This document shows, piece after piece, positions 34,954-44,098 of a DNA stretch of 64,000 nt. Location of the stretch: positions 1 through 64,000 of the forward strand of contig NZ_JARWPM010000209.1 in NCBI RefSeq assembly GCF_029869215.1, given 5' to 3'. Positions within the stretch are counted from its first letter, which is position 1; each line of letters starts with the position of its first letter. The position numbers and the translations under genes are program-made. The notes beneath the pieces are model-generated. The model had not been told where the DNA came from and did not search any database. It was given only the letters and a program-made list of their open reading frames with translations. Source of the DNA: Nocardia carnea (GTDB taxonomy: Bacteria > Actinomycetota > Actinomycetes > Mycobacteriales > Mycobacteriaceae).

Positions 34954-36087
34954 TCACGAGCACTGGCCGTCGCGGACACAGGCCAGCAGCAGGCGGGTGA
35001 CATCGGCCCGGGGTGGTGCGATGGCGCGCGGGTGGGCGGCCAGCGGGATCTGCGCGAAATCCGCGGTATCGGCGGCACCGAGCTGGGTGGCGGAGCGGAA
35101 ACCGTAGCGTTTCCAGGCGATGTCCTGGATTGCCGGATCCCGGAGCGCCGTGATCAGCGGATGCGCGGACGCGGTGAGCGTGAGCAGCGGGTTGCTGTTG
35201 AAGATGGTGGGGTCCGGGTACAGCAGGCGGGTTTTCGCCAGGAGCTCCCCGGTGGAGGCGGCGTCGTCGCGGTAGGCGACCAGTTGCTGGAGCACCTGGT
35301 TCTCATAGCCCGCGTACAGCGAGGTGGCACCCTGTACCAGCCATTCGCGGAACCCACCGTCGGAACTGTCGGACTGCAGCCCCTGCGCGTCGTAGAGCCC
35401 GCGCACCGTGGGCAGCCCGGCCCGGGCCTCGGCGACCGTCGGCGGCTGGAAAACATCGCCGGAGGCGACCACCGTCAACTCGAGTTGCAGCAGGGTGAAG
35501 CCAGAATTCGAGGATTGCGGGTCGGTGCTGGTGATCCGGACCGGACCCGCCGGGTTGGTGGTGCCCAGATCTTCCCACCGCCGTTCGGGCAGCACGTACT
35601 CCAGCAGCAGCCGTTTGAAATCGACCACGTAGTAGGCGTTGTCGCGCAAGGCGACGATCCCGGCCCGGACCAGGGCATCGGTGGCGGCGGCACCCGCGTA
35701 GATCACCTCCGGGGTCTCCAGCACGGCTTCGGCGCGGTAGTCCGGGAAATCGGTGAGGTCGTGTTCCTCCTCGAATATGCTGCGGGCACTCGCCGAGGAC
35801 GGCCACAGGCAGTCGATCCGCTGCGCGCGCAGCTGGTCGGTGGGTAGCTGGACCAGGTCGTAGGAGCCCCGTTTGTCGAAGCGCACCTCCAGCCCGTACT
35901 CGTCGCGCAGGACGGCACGGACCTCGGGATCGTCCATCAGCGCCGACTTCTCGGATCCGCCCAGGCAGACGAGTTGCTGCAGCGCGGCGGGCGCCCGGTT
36001 CTCCCGCAGGATCACCAGGACCCCGACAACGAGGACGACCACGGCGAACAGGACCGCGATGAGGACGGGGAGACGGGATCGGTTCAT
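34954..36087 (-). CDS. Membrane-anchored substrate-binding-like protein
   Basis: The 377-residue protein has one N-terminal membrane anchor (about 8-28) and an extracytoplasmic body resembling type-2 periplasmic binding folds (IDCLWPSSASAR, TPEVIYAG, TSTDPQSSNSGFTLLQLE). The SSNSG motif is shared with the next-but-one gene (QSNSGATVLLG), suggesting a common ancestor and ligand type. There is no permease or ATPase nearby, so it is unlikely to be a transporter component. Its ATG overlaps the stop of the XpaC-like gene. Function unknown. Confidence 0.65.
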   Translation of the reverse strand: MNRSRLPVLIAVLFAVVVLVVGVLVILRENRAPAALQQLVCLGGSEKSALMDDPEVRAVLRDEYGLEVRFDKRGSYDLVQLPTDQLRAQRIDCLWPSSASARSIFEEEHDLTDFPDYRAEAVLETPEVIYAGAAATDALVRAGIVALRDNAYYVVDFKRLLLEYVLPERRWEDLGTTNPAGPVRITSTDPQSSNSGFTLLQLELTVVASGDVFQPPTVAEARAGLPTVRGLYDAQGLQSDSSDGGFREWLVQGATSLYAGYENQVLQQLVAYRDDAASTGELLAKTRLLYPDPTIFNSNPLLTLTASAHPLITALRDPAIQDIAWKRYGFRSATQLGAADTADFAQIPLAAHPRAIAPPRADVTRLLLACVRDGQCS

Positions 36088-36671
36088 AGTTCCTCGCTCG
36101 GGGGCAACCGGGGCGGATTCATGAGTTCCAGATGCGCGAGATCCCGGAAGAAGGATTCGAGATTCGCTTCGCCGATCTGTTCGGCGGCGTGGTTCGCGAA
36201 GGATTCGAATCCGGTGAGCGTCCGGCGGCTGTTCGCCAGCAGCCTGTCGGCGTCGCGGTAGGACGACGGGTACTCCTGGATTTCGAGATAGCGGCGCAGT
36301 ACCGATTCCACACTGCCGAGATAGTCGGACAGTTTGTGCAGGGTCATGGGAAGCGCCGCGGGATCGGCTTCCGCGGTCCGCGCCAGCAACCGCGGCACGG
36401 TATCGCAGGCGTGCAACAGGGAGGCCCGGGTGGCGGGATGCGATACCTGCGTCGCCAGTGCCGCCACCCGGCTGTTCGCCTCGGCCACCGCTCGGGCCAG
36501 GCGGTCGCGCCGCGCCCGCTGCGACACCGCCTGCCCGGCCAGGCCCGCCAGTACGGCCGCACCCACGGCGACCAGGGCCGCGCCCACCGGTGTGCCGAGT
36601 ACGGCGAAGAGACCGAGAAAGGCGGGAACGAATACCACCAGCGCCGCGATCACCGCGGCATTGTCCGGCAC
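36084..36671 (-). CDS. Two-helix membrane protein with helical tail, possibly XpaC-like
   Basis: A 195-residue protein with two hydrophobic segments (about 5-26 and 28-48) and then a cytoplasmic helical region of 145 residues. The size and the LEIQEYPSSYRDADRLL region recall XpaC/Halogen_Hydrol family proteins, which accompany TelA-type tellurite-resistance proteins in firmicutes, but I am not certain. It sits between two substrate-binding-like genes and overlaps the one at 36087. The three together look like one complex in the membrane. Confidence 0.5.
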   Translation of the reverse strand: MPDNAAVIAALVVFVPAFLGLFAVLGTPVGAALVAVGAAVLAGLAGQAVSQRARRDRLARAVAEANSRVAALATQVSHPATRASLLHACDTVPRLLARTAEADPAALPMTLHKLSDYLGSVESVLRRYLEIQEYPSSYRDADRLLANSRRTLTGFESFANHAAEQIGEANLESFFRDLAHLELMNPPRLPPSEEL

Positions 36672-36678
36672 GCCCGGC

Positions 36679-38301
36679 CTACCGGTAGCCGGTGGCCTGG
36701 CGCAGGGCCGCGACCATATCGTCGCTGGTCGAATACGATCCGCCGGTGCGCTCGGCGATCTCCCGCAAGGCGTCCTGCTCGATATCGGATCCGAATCCGA
36801 TCACCACCACGGGGATCCCGGTCGCGGCGATGACCTCGAGGCCGGGGCCGCCCACGGTATCCGCGCCGTCGGTCATCAGCACGATCATGCGTTTACGTCC
36901 CGGTTCGGCCGTCCCGGCGAATCGGTCGGCCGCCGTGCTCAGGCAGCGGTAGATACCGGTATCGCCGCCCGGCCGTCGGGAGTGCACCTGATCGCGCAGC
37001 GACCGCAGGACGGCGTCCGCGTTACCGCGGGCCCATTCCGTGGAGGCGGTGTTCTGGTTGAACAGCAGGATCGCGGTCCGGTCCTTCGGCCCGGTCTGCA
37101 GCAGGTATTTCTTCGCCTGGCCGGGGTCGAAGAGCAGGTCCGCGGCGCGTAGTACCCCCGTCCAGCCACCGTTGGTGTCCATGCTTCCGGATGCGTCGAT
37201 GCAGTACACCAGGTCGGTCGGGGTGCGATAGACCGTCTGGTAGTCCTCCAATACCCGGGCGATCACCGGCGCGGCGGGATAGGTGATCGGCTGCTCGTCG
37301 AGGGTCGGCTGTACACCCCACGCCGGATCGAATACCGCGGGTGGGGCGTCGGGCAGGGAGAGTCCGATACTGGAGATCGGCCGCCGGCCGAGCTGCACCA
37401 GCCGCCGCTGGGTATCGGCCGAGAGCAGGAAATCCTGCAGCTTGCGGAAATTATCCAGTTTCGCGGGGTTGTCGCCATGAGGCAGATAGCCCAGCGGCGC
37501 ATCCGCGATCGCGAGCACACCCTTCGGATAGATCACGTGCAGCGGCTCCTGTCCGGCCGCCACCAGTTGCTGGTTCCGCTCGATCACCAAATCCTCATAG
37601 GTGAACATCGTCTTGCACTGCTCCGGCACGGCCAGGCATTCGTCCATCAGCAGACCGGTGGACGGCGGTGTCCGGGTGACGGCGCGGGCGAACCGGGTGA
37701 AGCCGGTGCGGACCGGCTCCGAATCCAGCTGCGCCTGGGTCAACGGTACGCCGGGCCCGTTTCCGGCGAAATGGTTCAGGAAGCCCAGCAATACGGTCGC
37801 ACCGGAGTTGGACTGGGTGGGGTTGGTGGCCCACACCGTCGTCTTCTTCGTTTCGGCCGCGACCAGGATCTCCTCGATCCCGACCTCCCGGCCGAGGAAT
37901 CCGAGCGCCTCGAGTTCGCTGCGCCGCCCGGCGTAGACGACGGGCGTGCTGAACATCGGCTGCACCTGCTGCAGCCGGTGCGCGGTATCACCGAACTGCT
38001 GGAAAACGCTGCTGGCGAACCAGAACGCGTCGTAGGGCGCGTCGCCGGTTTCCAGCAGCCGCGCCTGATCCACCGACCCCAGTTTCGTCATGGTGCAGGT
38101 CAGCTCCTGGTCCGCGCACCACGGCTGCACGATCTGCTGGAACACCGCCTCGTGTTCCGAACCGGCGACGATGTTCAGCACCGCGGCGTCCGGGTCGTAG
38201 GCGGTGACGGGTTCGGTGTCGGTATCGGTCCCGCAACCGGACAGCACCGCACACACCAGCAGAATTACGGTGGCCGCCAACGACCCACGGCGATAAGTCA
38301 A
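36679..38301 (-). CDS. Lipoprotein fusing substrate-binding fold and vWA domain
   Basis: A 540-residue exported lipoprotein with lipobox VLSGC (cysteine near residue 23). Residues 40-330 form a molybdate/solute-binding-like fold (NIVAGSEHEAVFQQ, TNPTQSNSGATVLLG), followed by a von Willebrand factor A domain with the MIDAS motif DASGSM and TDGAD. The vWA domain binds a protein partner through a divalent metal. The combination, without an ABC transporter, suggests a ligand-sensing or assembly factor at the outside of the membrane. It starts the three-gene cassette, seven bases before the XpaC-like gene. Confidence 0.8.
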   Translation of the reverse strand: MTYRRGSLAATVILLVCAVLSGCGTDTDTEPVTAYDPDAAVLNIVAGSEHEAVFQQIVQPWCADQELTCTMTKLGSVDQARLLETGDAPYDAFWFASSVFQQFGDTAHRLQQVQPMFSTPVVYAGRRSELEALGFLGREVGIEEILVAAETKKTTVWATNPTQSNSGATVLLGFLNHFAGNGPGVPLTQAQLDSEPVRTGFTRFARAVTRTPPSTGLLMDECLAVPEQCKTMFTYEDLVIERNQQLVAAGQEPLHVIYPKGVLAIADAPLGYLPHGDNPAKLDNFRKLQDFLLSADTQRRLVQLGRRPISSIGLSLPDAPPAVFDPAWGVQPTLDEQPITYPAAPVIARVLEDYQTVYRTPTDLVYCIDASGSMDTNGGWTGVLRAADLLFDPGQAKKYLLQTGPKDRTAILLFNQNTASTEWARGNADAVLRSLRDQVHSRRPGGDTGIYRCLSTAADRFAGTAEPGRKRMIVLMTDGADTVGGPGLEVIAATGIPVVVIGFGSDIEQDALREIAERTGGSYSTSDDMVAALRQATGYR

Positions 38302-38409
38302 TTCGCCACCTTCCCCTCGATGGGAAGATCGTAGTCGCCGAGGTGGGTGGGGCAGGGTGAACCGGTGATGACGAACCGGCGAATCCTCGGCGACCGTGGC
38401 GGTTTCGTG

Positions 38410-38434
38410 CCGGCCGGTCCGGAAAGCCGGCCGG
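38410..38434 (-). terminator. GC-rich hairpin after the 53-residue gene
   Basis: Two copies of the self-complementary octamer CCGGCCGG (38410-38417 and 38427-38434) form a strong stem around a nine-base loop. It starts 14 bases past the minus-strand stop at 38448, the expected place for a terminator of the leftward pknK-small-gene transcript. There is no U-tract. Confidence 0.5.
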
Positions 38435-38447
38435 ACGCGGCCGGTGG

Positions 38448-38609
38448 TCAGCGATCAGCGTCGCGGATCTCGCGCGCCCGAGAGTGTTTGGGTTTGCGCC
38501 GGTAGTTCTTACCGGACGGGATGGGCTGGGCGGCGCTGGAGTGGCGCAATTGCTGCCGCCGGCGCCAGCCGGTGAGGTCCGGGCGTTCGGTTCTGTCAGG
38601 GGTGGTCAT
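38448..38609 (-). CDS. Small basic protein, 53 residues
   Basis: A short gene with ATG 38609 and GGAG five bases upstream. The product starts MTTPDRTERPDLTG and continues with WRRRQQLRHSS and a lysine/arginine-rich GKNYRRKPKHSRAREIRDADR tail, with no membrane helix or cysteine. Its high lysine and charge pattern differs from GC shadow frames, and a hairpin follows the stop. It lies 112 bases downstream of the PknK-like gene on the same strand. A nucleic-acid-binding or ribosome-associated role fits the composition but is not shown. Confidence 0.6.
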   Translation of the reverse strand: MTTPDRTERPDLTGWRRRQQLRHSSAAQPIPSGKNYRRKPKHSRAREIRDADR

Positions 38610-38721
38610 CGTCGCTCCGAGTCGGTGTGCCGTCCGTTCGATATCGATGCGGGTAGCCGGTCATACGGTGAATGATGGCGGCCGCGCCGCGATTTCGCCC
38701 GTGAATTTCCGCGGCCGCCGC

Positions 38722-41700
38722 TCAGTCCTGGGCGTTCTCGGTGATCCAGGCGGCGATCTGGGCGCGCGAGGTGAAACCGAGTTTGGTCAGAATATGTTCC
38801 ACATGGCTCTGGGCAGTGCGCTGGGAGATCACCAGTTTCGCCGCGATCTGCCGGTTACTGAACCCCTGGGCGACCAGATCGGCGACCTGGCGCTCGCGTT
38901 TGGTCAATGTGCCCGCCGCGCCGGACCCGGAGCGACGTTCGCCCTCGGGCGCCCCGAGGGCATAGGCGACGGCGGTGTTCATACTCATCGACTGCCCCCG
39001 CCGGAAGGCGGCGTCGAACGCGCGAGTACCCAGGGCCTGGCGCGCCGCCCGTTCGCAGTCGTCGTGGAAACGCGCCATATTGTGGAACACGAGCGTTACC
39101 TGGCTGCCGGCCGGTGCCAATCCCTCCGCGGCCCCCATCAGCACCGCCGCGCGTTCGGCGTCGCTGCGGGGGTCCAGCGTCCAGGCCAGCCCTTCGAGGC
39201 CGAACACGGTGAGCACCCTGCTGTTCAGGCCGCTGTTCACGCGCAGCGCTTCGGTGAGCAACTGCTGGGCCCGGGCGCGCTCGCCGTGCCGCCAGGCGGC
39301 GACCCCCAGCCCCCGCAGTACCGCGCAGCGGTGCAGGTGCTCGCCGCGCGGCTCGGTCACCGCCAGCACCGCACGGTAGAAATCGGCGGCGCGATCGGTA
39401 TCGCCGGCCAGCTCGTAGGCCCAGCCCAGCAGCGTGAGCGCGCTCATCCGGAGTTGTCCGTACGGCTCCGCGGCGGTCAGTTCCACCGCGCGGTCGAAAT
39501 GCGAGCGGGCTCGGTCCGATTCGCCCTGCGCCAGGGCGAACAAGCCTTCCGCGTAGGCGATCTGGGCGCGGGTGGGCTGCCGGAGTTCGGTGGTCGCCAG
39601 TGCCCGCGCCTCCTGCAGCTGTTCCTGTGCCGCCGGGAATTCGCCGTGTGTCGCCGCCAGCTTCCCCGCGGCGCACAGTGCCTCGATGCGTACCGGCACC
39701 GAATAGGAGCCGGGGCGGGCGAGCAGGCGGTTCAGCCACGACCGGCCCTCCCCGTACAAACCGCGGAAGTTCCAGAACTCGTAGAGCCCTGTCGCGGTGC
39801 GCAGGCCTGCCTCGGTGGCCTCGGGGGTGTCCTCGGACAGGCAGTATTCGAGCGCGTCACGCAGATTGGCTTGTTCGCGTTCCAGGCGCGCGATCCATGT
39901 CGGTTGCTCGGAGCCGATCCAGGTCTCCGCGGAATCGTCGAGCAGCCGCTGGTACCAGGCGTGGTGCCGCCGGCGCAGGTCCGGGAACCGGCCGGTGGCC
40001 CGCAGTTCCTGCCGGCCGTAGTCGCGCAGGGTTTCCAGCATCCGGAAACGGACAACGTTACCGGTCTCCTCGCGCGCCAGGACCGACTTGTCGACCAGCG
40101 CCGACAGCACGTCCAGCAGACACTCCGGCGCTGTGTCGACGTCACAGACCCCTTCCACGGCGTCCAGTTCGCAGCTACCGGCGAACACCGACAGCTGTGC
40201 CCACAGCTGCCGTTCCACCGGGGTGCACAGGTCGAAACTCCAGTCGATACACAGCCGTAGCGTTTGCTGGCGGGTCGGGGCGGTGCGACCGGCGCGGGTG
40301 AGCAGTGCGTACCGGTCGTTGAGCCGCTGCAGGATCTGCTGGGGCGACATCGTGCGCATCCGGGCGGCCGCCAGCTCGATCGCCAGTGGCAGCCCGTCGA
40401 GCCGGGCACAGATCCCGGCCACGGCGCCTTTGTTGTCCTCGGTGAGTTCGAACCCCGGAACCGCCGCGGCCGCGCGTTCGGCGAACAACGTCACGGCGTC
40501 GAAGCGGGGCATACCCTTGAGGCCGGGTTCCCGGCCCGCTTCGGGGACCGTGAGCGGACTGACCCGAAGCACCGCTTCACCGGCTGTGTTCAGCGGCTCC
40601 CGGCTCGTGGCCAGCACCCGCAGCTCCGGGCACGACCGCAGCATCGCCTCGTTCAACTCGGCGATCGCCTGGACCAGGTGTTCGCAGTTGTCCAGGACGA
40701 GCAGTGTGTCGCGTGGGCACAGGAACTGCAGCAGCACGTCGAGCAGCGGGACGGCCGATTCGTTGCGGACCCCCACCGTGGCCGCGATGACATCGACAAG
40801 GAGCGAGGGCTCGGTGACATCGGCCAGTTCGATCAGCCAGACGCCGTCGGAATAGTCCCGGGACACCTGGGTGGCGGCACGGAGCGCCAGCCGGGTCTTG
40901 CCGACCCCGCCGATACCGGTGAGCGTCACCAGCCGGTGGGTGGACAACAGGTTCTTCACTTCCGCGAGTTCGGTTCGCCGGTTGACGAGACTGGTGAGCT
41001 CGAGCGGTAGGTTGCCGGTGCGGTCGGGGACGACGGCCGCGCGGGACGCCGGTACCGCCCCCTCGTGGCGTGTCCCGTCGAGCGGGGTGTCCCGCAGCGC
41101 CATCGCGCCCACCGGGAATCCGAGTTGTTGCTGAACTCGCCTGGCCTCCTCCCCGAATCCCGCAGCGGACAGCCGCGCCCGCGGATCCCGCTTCATCGCC
41201 GATTCGACCAGGGTCGTGATTTCCCCGGCGATACCGTGTTCACGGAGGTCGGGCACCGGTTGGCTGGTGATACGCAGGAACTGGGTCACGATTTTCTCGC
41301 CGGTCCGGCGTTCGAAGGCCGCGTGGCCGGTGAGCGCGCTGAACAGCGTCGCTCCCAGCCCGTACACGTCGGCGGCCGGTGTCGGGGTGTTCCCCTCGAG
41401 CACCTCGGGCGCGGTGTACGCCGGTGACCCGGTGACCGTGCCCTCGGCGGTGCGGAAACCCCCGGCGATATGGGCGATACCGAAATCGGTCAGCGCGGGT
41501 TCGCCGTAGTCGGTGAGCAGGATGTTGCCGGGTTTCACGTCCCGGTGTACGACCCCCACACGATGCGCGCTCTCCAGCGCGCCGGCGATCTTCACCCCGA
41601 GTTGCAGGGCGTCCGCGGAGGTGAGCGGTCCGTTCCGGCGGATCCGCTGGTCCAGCGAACCGGCCGCGTAGTAGGGAGTCACCAGGTAGAGGCGGCCGCC

Positions 41701-41985
41701 GTCGGTGACGCCGGCCTCCAGTACGGGGACGATATTGGGGTGCCCGGTCAGGCGGCCCATCGCCCGTTGTTCGCGGACGAACCGCGCCCGGTTGTCCTCG
41801 TCGGTTTCGCCGGTGAGGATTTTGACCGCCACCGTCCGGTCGAGCGCTTGCTGAGTACAGCGGTAGACGATCCCGAAACCGCCGCGCCCGATCTCGGTGG
41901 CCGATGCGAAACCGGCCGCCTCGAGTTCCGCGGCGACGGAAGTATCCGAATCACGCCGCGTCCGCAGCGGGTCGTCGGCGGTCAT
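38722..41985 (-). CDS. pknK: PknK-like Ser/Thr kinase with AAA/NB-ARC and LuxR domains
   Basis: The 1087-residue protein has the layout of mycobacterial PknK. A Hanks kinase domain at about 27-290 shows GRGGFG at 33-38, K55, HRD at 147-149 and DFG at 167-169, so it looks active. An NTPase domain follows with Walker A GIGGVGKT at 357-364, then a TPR-like region and a C-terminal LuxR HTH starting near 1027. No membrane segment is present, so it is cytoplasmic. Such proteins link phosphorylation and ATP hydrolysis to transcription under stress or slow growth. No operon is evident upstream; a small basic gene follows. Confidence 0.93.
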   Translation of the reverse strand: MTADDPLRTRRDSDTSVAAELEAAGFASATEIGRGGFGIVYRCTQQALDRTVAVKILTGETDEDNRARFVREQRAMGRLTGHPNIVPVLEAGVTDGGRLYLVTPYYAAGSLDQRIRRNGPLTSADALQLGVKIAGALESAHRVGVVHRDVKPGNILLTDYGEPALTDFGIAHIAGGFRTAEGTVTGSPAYTAPEVLEGNTPTPAADVYGLGATLFSALTGHAAFERRTGEKIVTQFLRITSQPVPDLREHGIAGEITTLVESAMKRDPRARLSAAGFGEEARRVQQQLGFPVGAMALRDTPLDGTRHEGAVPASRAAVVPDRTGNLPLELTSLVNRRTELAEVKNLLSTHRLVTLTGIGGVGKTRLALRAATQVSRDYSDGVWLIELADVTEPSLLVDVIAATVGVRNESAVPLLDVLLQFLCPRDTLLVLDNCEHLVQAIAELNEAMLRSCPELRVLATSREPLNTAGEAVLRVSPLTVPEAGREPGLKGMPRFDAVTLFAERAAAAVPGFELTEDNKGAVAGICARLDGLPLAIELAAARMRTMSPQQILQRLNDRYALLTRAGRTAPTRQQTLRLCIDWSFDLCTPVERQLWAQLSVFAGSCELDAVEGVCDVDTAPECLLDVLSALVDKSVLAREETGNVVRFRMLETLRDYGRQELRATGRFPDLRRRHHAWYQRLLDDSAETWIGSEQPTWIARLEREQANLRDALEYCLSEDTPEATEAGLRTATGLYEFWNFRGLYGEGRSWLNRLLARPGSYSVPVRIEALCAAGKLAATHGEFPAAQEQLQEARALATTELRQPTRAQIAYAEGLFALAQGESDRARSHFDRAVELTAAEPYGQLRMSALTLLGWAYELAGDTDRAADFYRAVLAVTEPRGEHLHRCAVLRGLGVAAWRHGERARAQQLLTEALRVNSGLNSRVLTVFGLEGLAWTLDPRSDAERAAVLMGAAEGLAPAGSQVTLVFHNMARFHDDCERAARQALGTRAFDAAFRRGQSMSMNTAVAYALGAPEGERRSGSGAAGTLTKRERQVADLVAQGFSNRQIAAKLVISQRTAQSHVEHILTKLGFTSRAQIAAWITENAQD

Positions 41986-42152
41986 GACCCGGATCCGGCC
42001 CGTCGAGGTTCTGTGTGGGCATCGTGCAACATCTGCGCACCTTCCGCCACCTCAACTGTATCGCCGAGGGGACGCGGCGGCGAGACGCACACGCCGGGGC
42101 CGGGCGGTACGCGACGGCCGCTGGTTGAACGGCGGTGGCGCGGTACGGCCGG

Positions 42153-42566
42153 TTATGTCGCGGGGACGGTGGTCTCCCGGGTGACCGCGAAAACCGGGAA
42201 GCGGTCGCCCTTCGGCGGCGTCCGGAACCGCACCCGTACCGGTGTCCCCGCGGCCTGCGGGACGGGCCCCGCGATCGTCGTGTACACCCACGGGCCTTCG
42301 TCGAGTTCGACGATCGCGAGGGTCGCCGGCACCGGATCGGTGAGGGCGTTCGGGGCGCATTCCACGGTCCGCCAGCACACGATGGACCCGGTACCGGCCG
42401 CCACCACCGGCTCGAGCTCGTCGGACCGGCACGCCGAGCAGCGGGCCGTTGTCGGCGCGAACAGTGTGTCGCAGGCGACGCAGCGGCGGATCGTCAGCGC
42501 GTCCGTCGCCGCCCGCGCAGAGTCTTCGGATGTTCTACAGGTGCGCTCCGGGTGGAACTGCGGCAT
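42153..42566 (-). CDS. Zn-ribbon OB-fold (DUF35) protein
   Basis: The 137-residue protein has a rubredoxin-like zinc ribbon (CVACDTLFAPTTARCSAC, about 35-52) and an OB-fold acyl-CoA-associated domain, the DUF35 pair that normally partners thiolase or polyketide-type enzymes as an acyl-binding subunit. ATG 42566 with GAGG seven bases upstream gives the usual length; an ATG at 42656 would add 30 residues rich in P and R with a poor ribosome site. No thiolase is adjacent, so its partner is elsewhere. It stands between the PknK-like and the galactonate transporter genes. Confidence 0.78.
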   Translation of the reverse strand: MPQFHPERTCRTSEDSARAATDALTIRRCVACDTLFAPTTARCSACRSDELEPVVAAGTGSIVCWRTVECAPNALTDPVPATLAIVELDEGPWVYTTIAGPVPQAAGTPVRVRFRTPPKGDRFPVFAVTRETTVPAT

Positions 42567-42755
42567 CGGCGAGCCTCGGGATTCGGGTCGGGGGTGTTCG
42601 GGTACCAGCATCGGCCGTTCCGGCCCGAAGCGCGTCGGCCGATTGACCCGAGGCATACCTATTTGTGCCGTACCGCCAGGTCAGCGCCGTGTTTTCCGGT
42701 GGAATCGCCGGTCCGCCGGGCAGCGGACCGGCGAGCGAACACCGGGTGCGCTCCG

Positions 42756-44096
42756 CTACGCCGGTACCTGCGCGGGCCGCGATTCCTGTACGCGTTCGAC
42801 GCGACCGACCAGCAGCACATAGGAGGTGATCCCGAGCAATGTGACGACCGTCATGTACACGAAGGCGGGCGCGAAGCTGGCATCGGTGACCAGGAAACCG
42901 ATGACGATCGGGGTCGCGATACCGGACAGGTTGCCGATGAAGTTGAACATCCCGCCGGTGAGCCCGATCAGCCGTTCCGGCGCCAGCGCCGACACCAGGG
43001 ACCAGGTGATGGAGGCCAGCCCGTTGCCGAAGAACGCGACCGACAGGAACACGATCACCAGGGCGGTGGAATCGGTGAAATTCGCACCGATCAGCGTGGT
43101 ACTCAGCAGCAGCCCGGCGATGATCGGACCCTTGCGGGCGATACCCACCGAAACCCCGCGCCGCAAGAGGAAGTCGGAGAAAACCCCGGAGAACAGCACC
43201 CCGACCACCGCGGCGATGAACGGCAGCGAAGCCAGGAAACCGGATTTGATGTAATCCATATCCCGGTACTCGACCAGGTAGGTCGGGAACCAGGTGAGGA
43301 AGAACCACAGCGTCGAGGTGAGGCAGAACTGCCCCAGGTAGACGCCCCACAGTTTGCGCCGGCCCAGCACGGTCGCGATATCGGACCAGGTCACCTTCGC
43401 GCGTTCCGGCCGCGATTCGTTCAGATCCACCAGGCCACCGCCCGCGCTGATATGGGCGATCTCGGCCTCGTTGGCCCGGGAATCGCGCGGCTCCCGGTAC
43501 ACGAGATACCACACCAGACCCCACACCACGCCGACGGCACCGGTGCAGACGAACACCCAATGCCAGCTCAGCGCCGACTGCAGCCACGACAGCACCGGGG
43601 TGAGCAGGGCGAGGCCGATGAACTGGCCCGAGGTGTAGAAGCCGATCACGGTGGCGCGTTCCCGTTCGGGGAACCAGGCGGTCGCGACCCGGTTGTTGAT
43701 CGGATAGGCGGGCGCCTCGAATACGCCGACCAGCAACCGCAGCACGATCAGCGCCACGAAGCCGCCGATGATGCCCATGAACACCGTGGCCAGCGACCAC
43801 AGCACCAGGCAGACGGGGTACAGCACCCGGGGCGGCACCCGGTCGACGAACCAGCCCCCGGGGATCTGCAGCGCCGCGTAGGTCCAGCCGAACGCGGACA
43901 GCAGCAGGCCCTGCTGCGCCGAGGACAGATCCATTTCGTCGGCGATGGCCGGGGCCGCGATCGACAGGTTGGCGCGGTCCATGTAGTTGATGACCACGGT
44001 CACGAACAGCATGACCGCGATGAGGATGCGGGCCCGGCTCGCGGTCGTGGCGAGTGCCGCGCGGGAGGCGGCGGGCTTTTCGGTAGTTGTTCTCAT
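42756..44096 (-). CDS. MFS transporter, anion:cation symporter (galactonate) family
   Basis: A 446-residue twelve-helix transporter with the ACS-family features NYMDRANLSIAAPAI in helix 1 and GWTYAALQIPGGWFVDR at the first loop. Homologues carry D-galactonate, glucarate or tartrate with protons. The ATG at 44096 is taken; a GTG at 44102 overlaps the stop of the dehydratase gene. It is the last gene of the leftward dgo operon, so galactonate uptake is the natural role. Confidence 0.88.
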   Translation of the reverse strand: MRTTTEKPAASRAALATTASRARILIAVMLFVTVVINYMDRANLSIAAPAIADEMDLSSAQQGLLLSAFGWTYAALQIPGGWFVDRVPPRVLYPVCLVLWSLATVFMGIIGGFVALIVLRLLVGVFEAPAYPINNRVATAWFPERERATVIGFYTSGQFIGLALLTPVLSWLQSALSWHWVFVCTGAVGVVWGLVWYLVYREPRDSRANEAEIAHISAGGGLVDLNESRPERAKVTWSDIATVLGRRKLWGVYLGQFCLTSTLWFFLTWFPTYLVEYRDMDYIKSGFLASLPFIAAVVGVLFSGVFSDFLLRRGVSVGIARKGPIIAGLLLSTTLIGANFTDSTALVIVFLSVAFFGNGLASITWSLVSALAPERLIGLTGGMFNFIGNLSGIATPIVIGFLVTDASFAPAFVYMTVVTLLGITSYVLLVGRVERVQESRPAQVPA

Positions 44097-44098
44097 GC

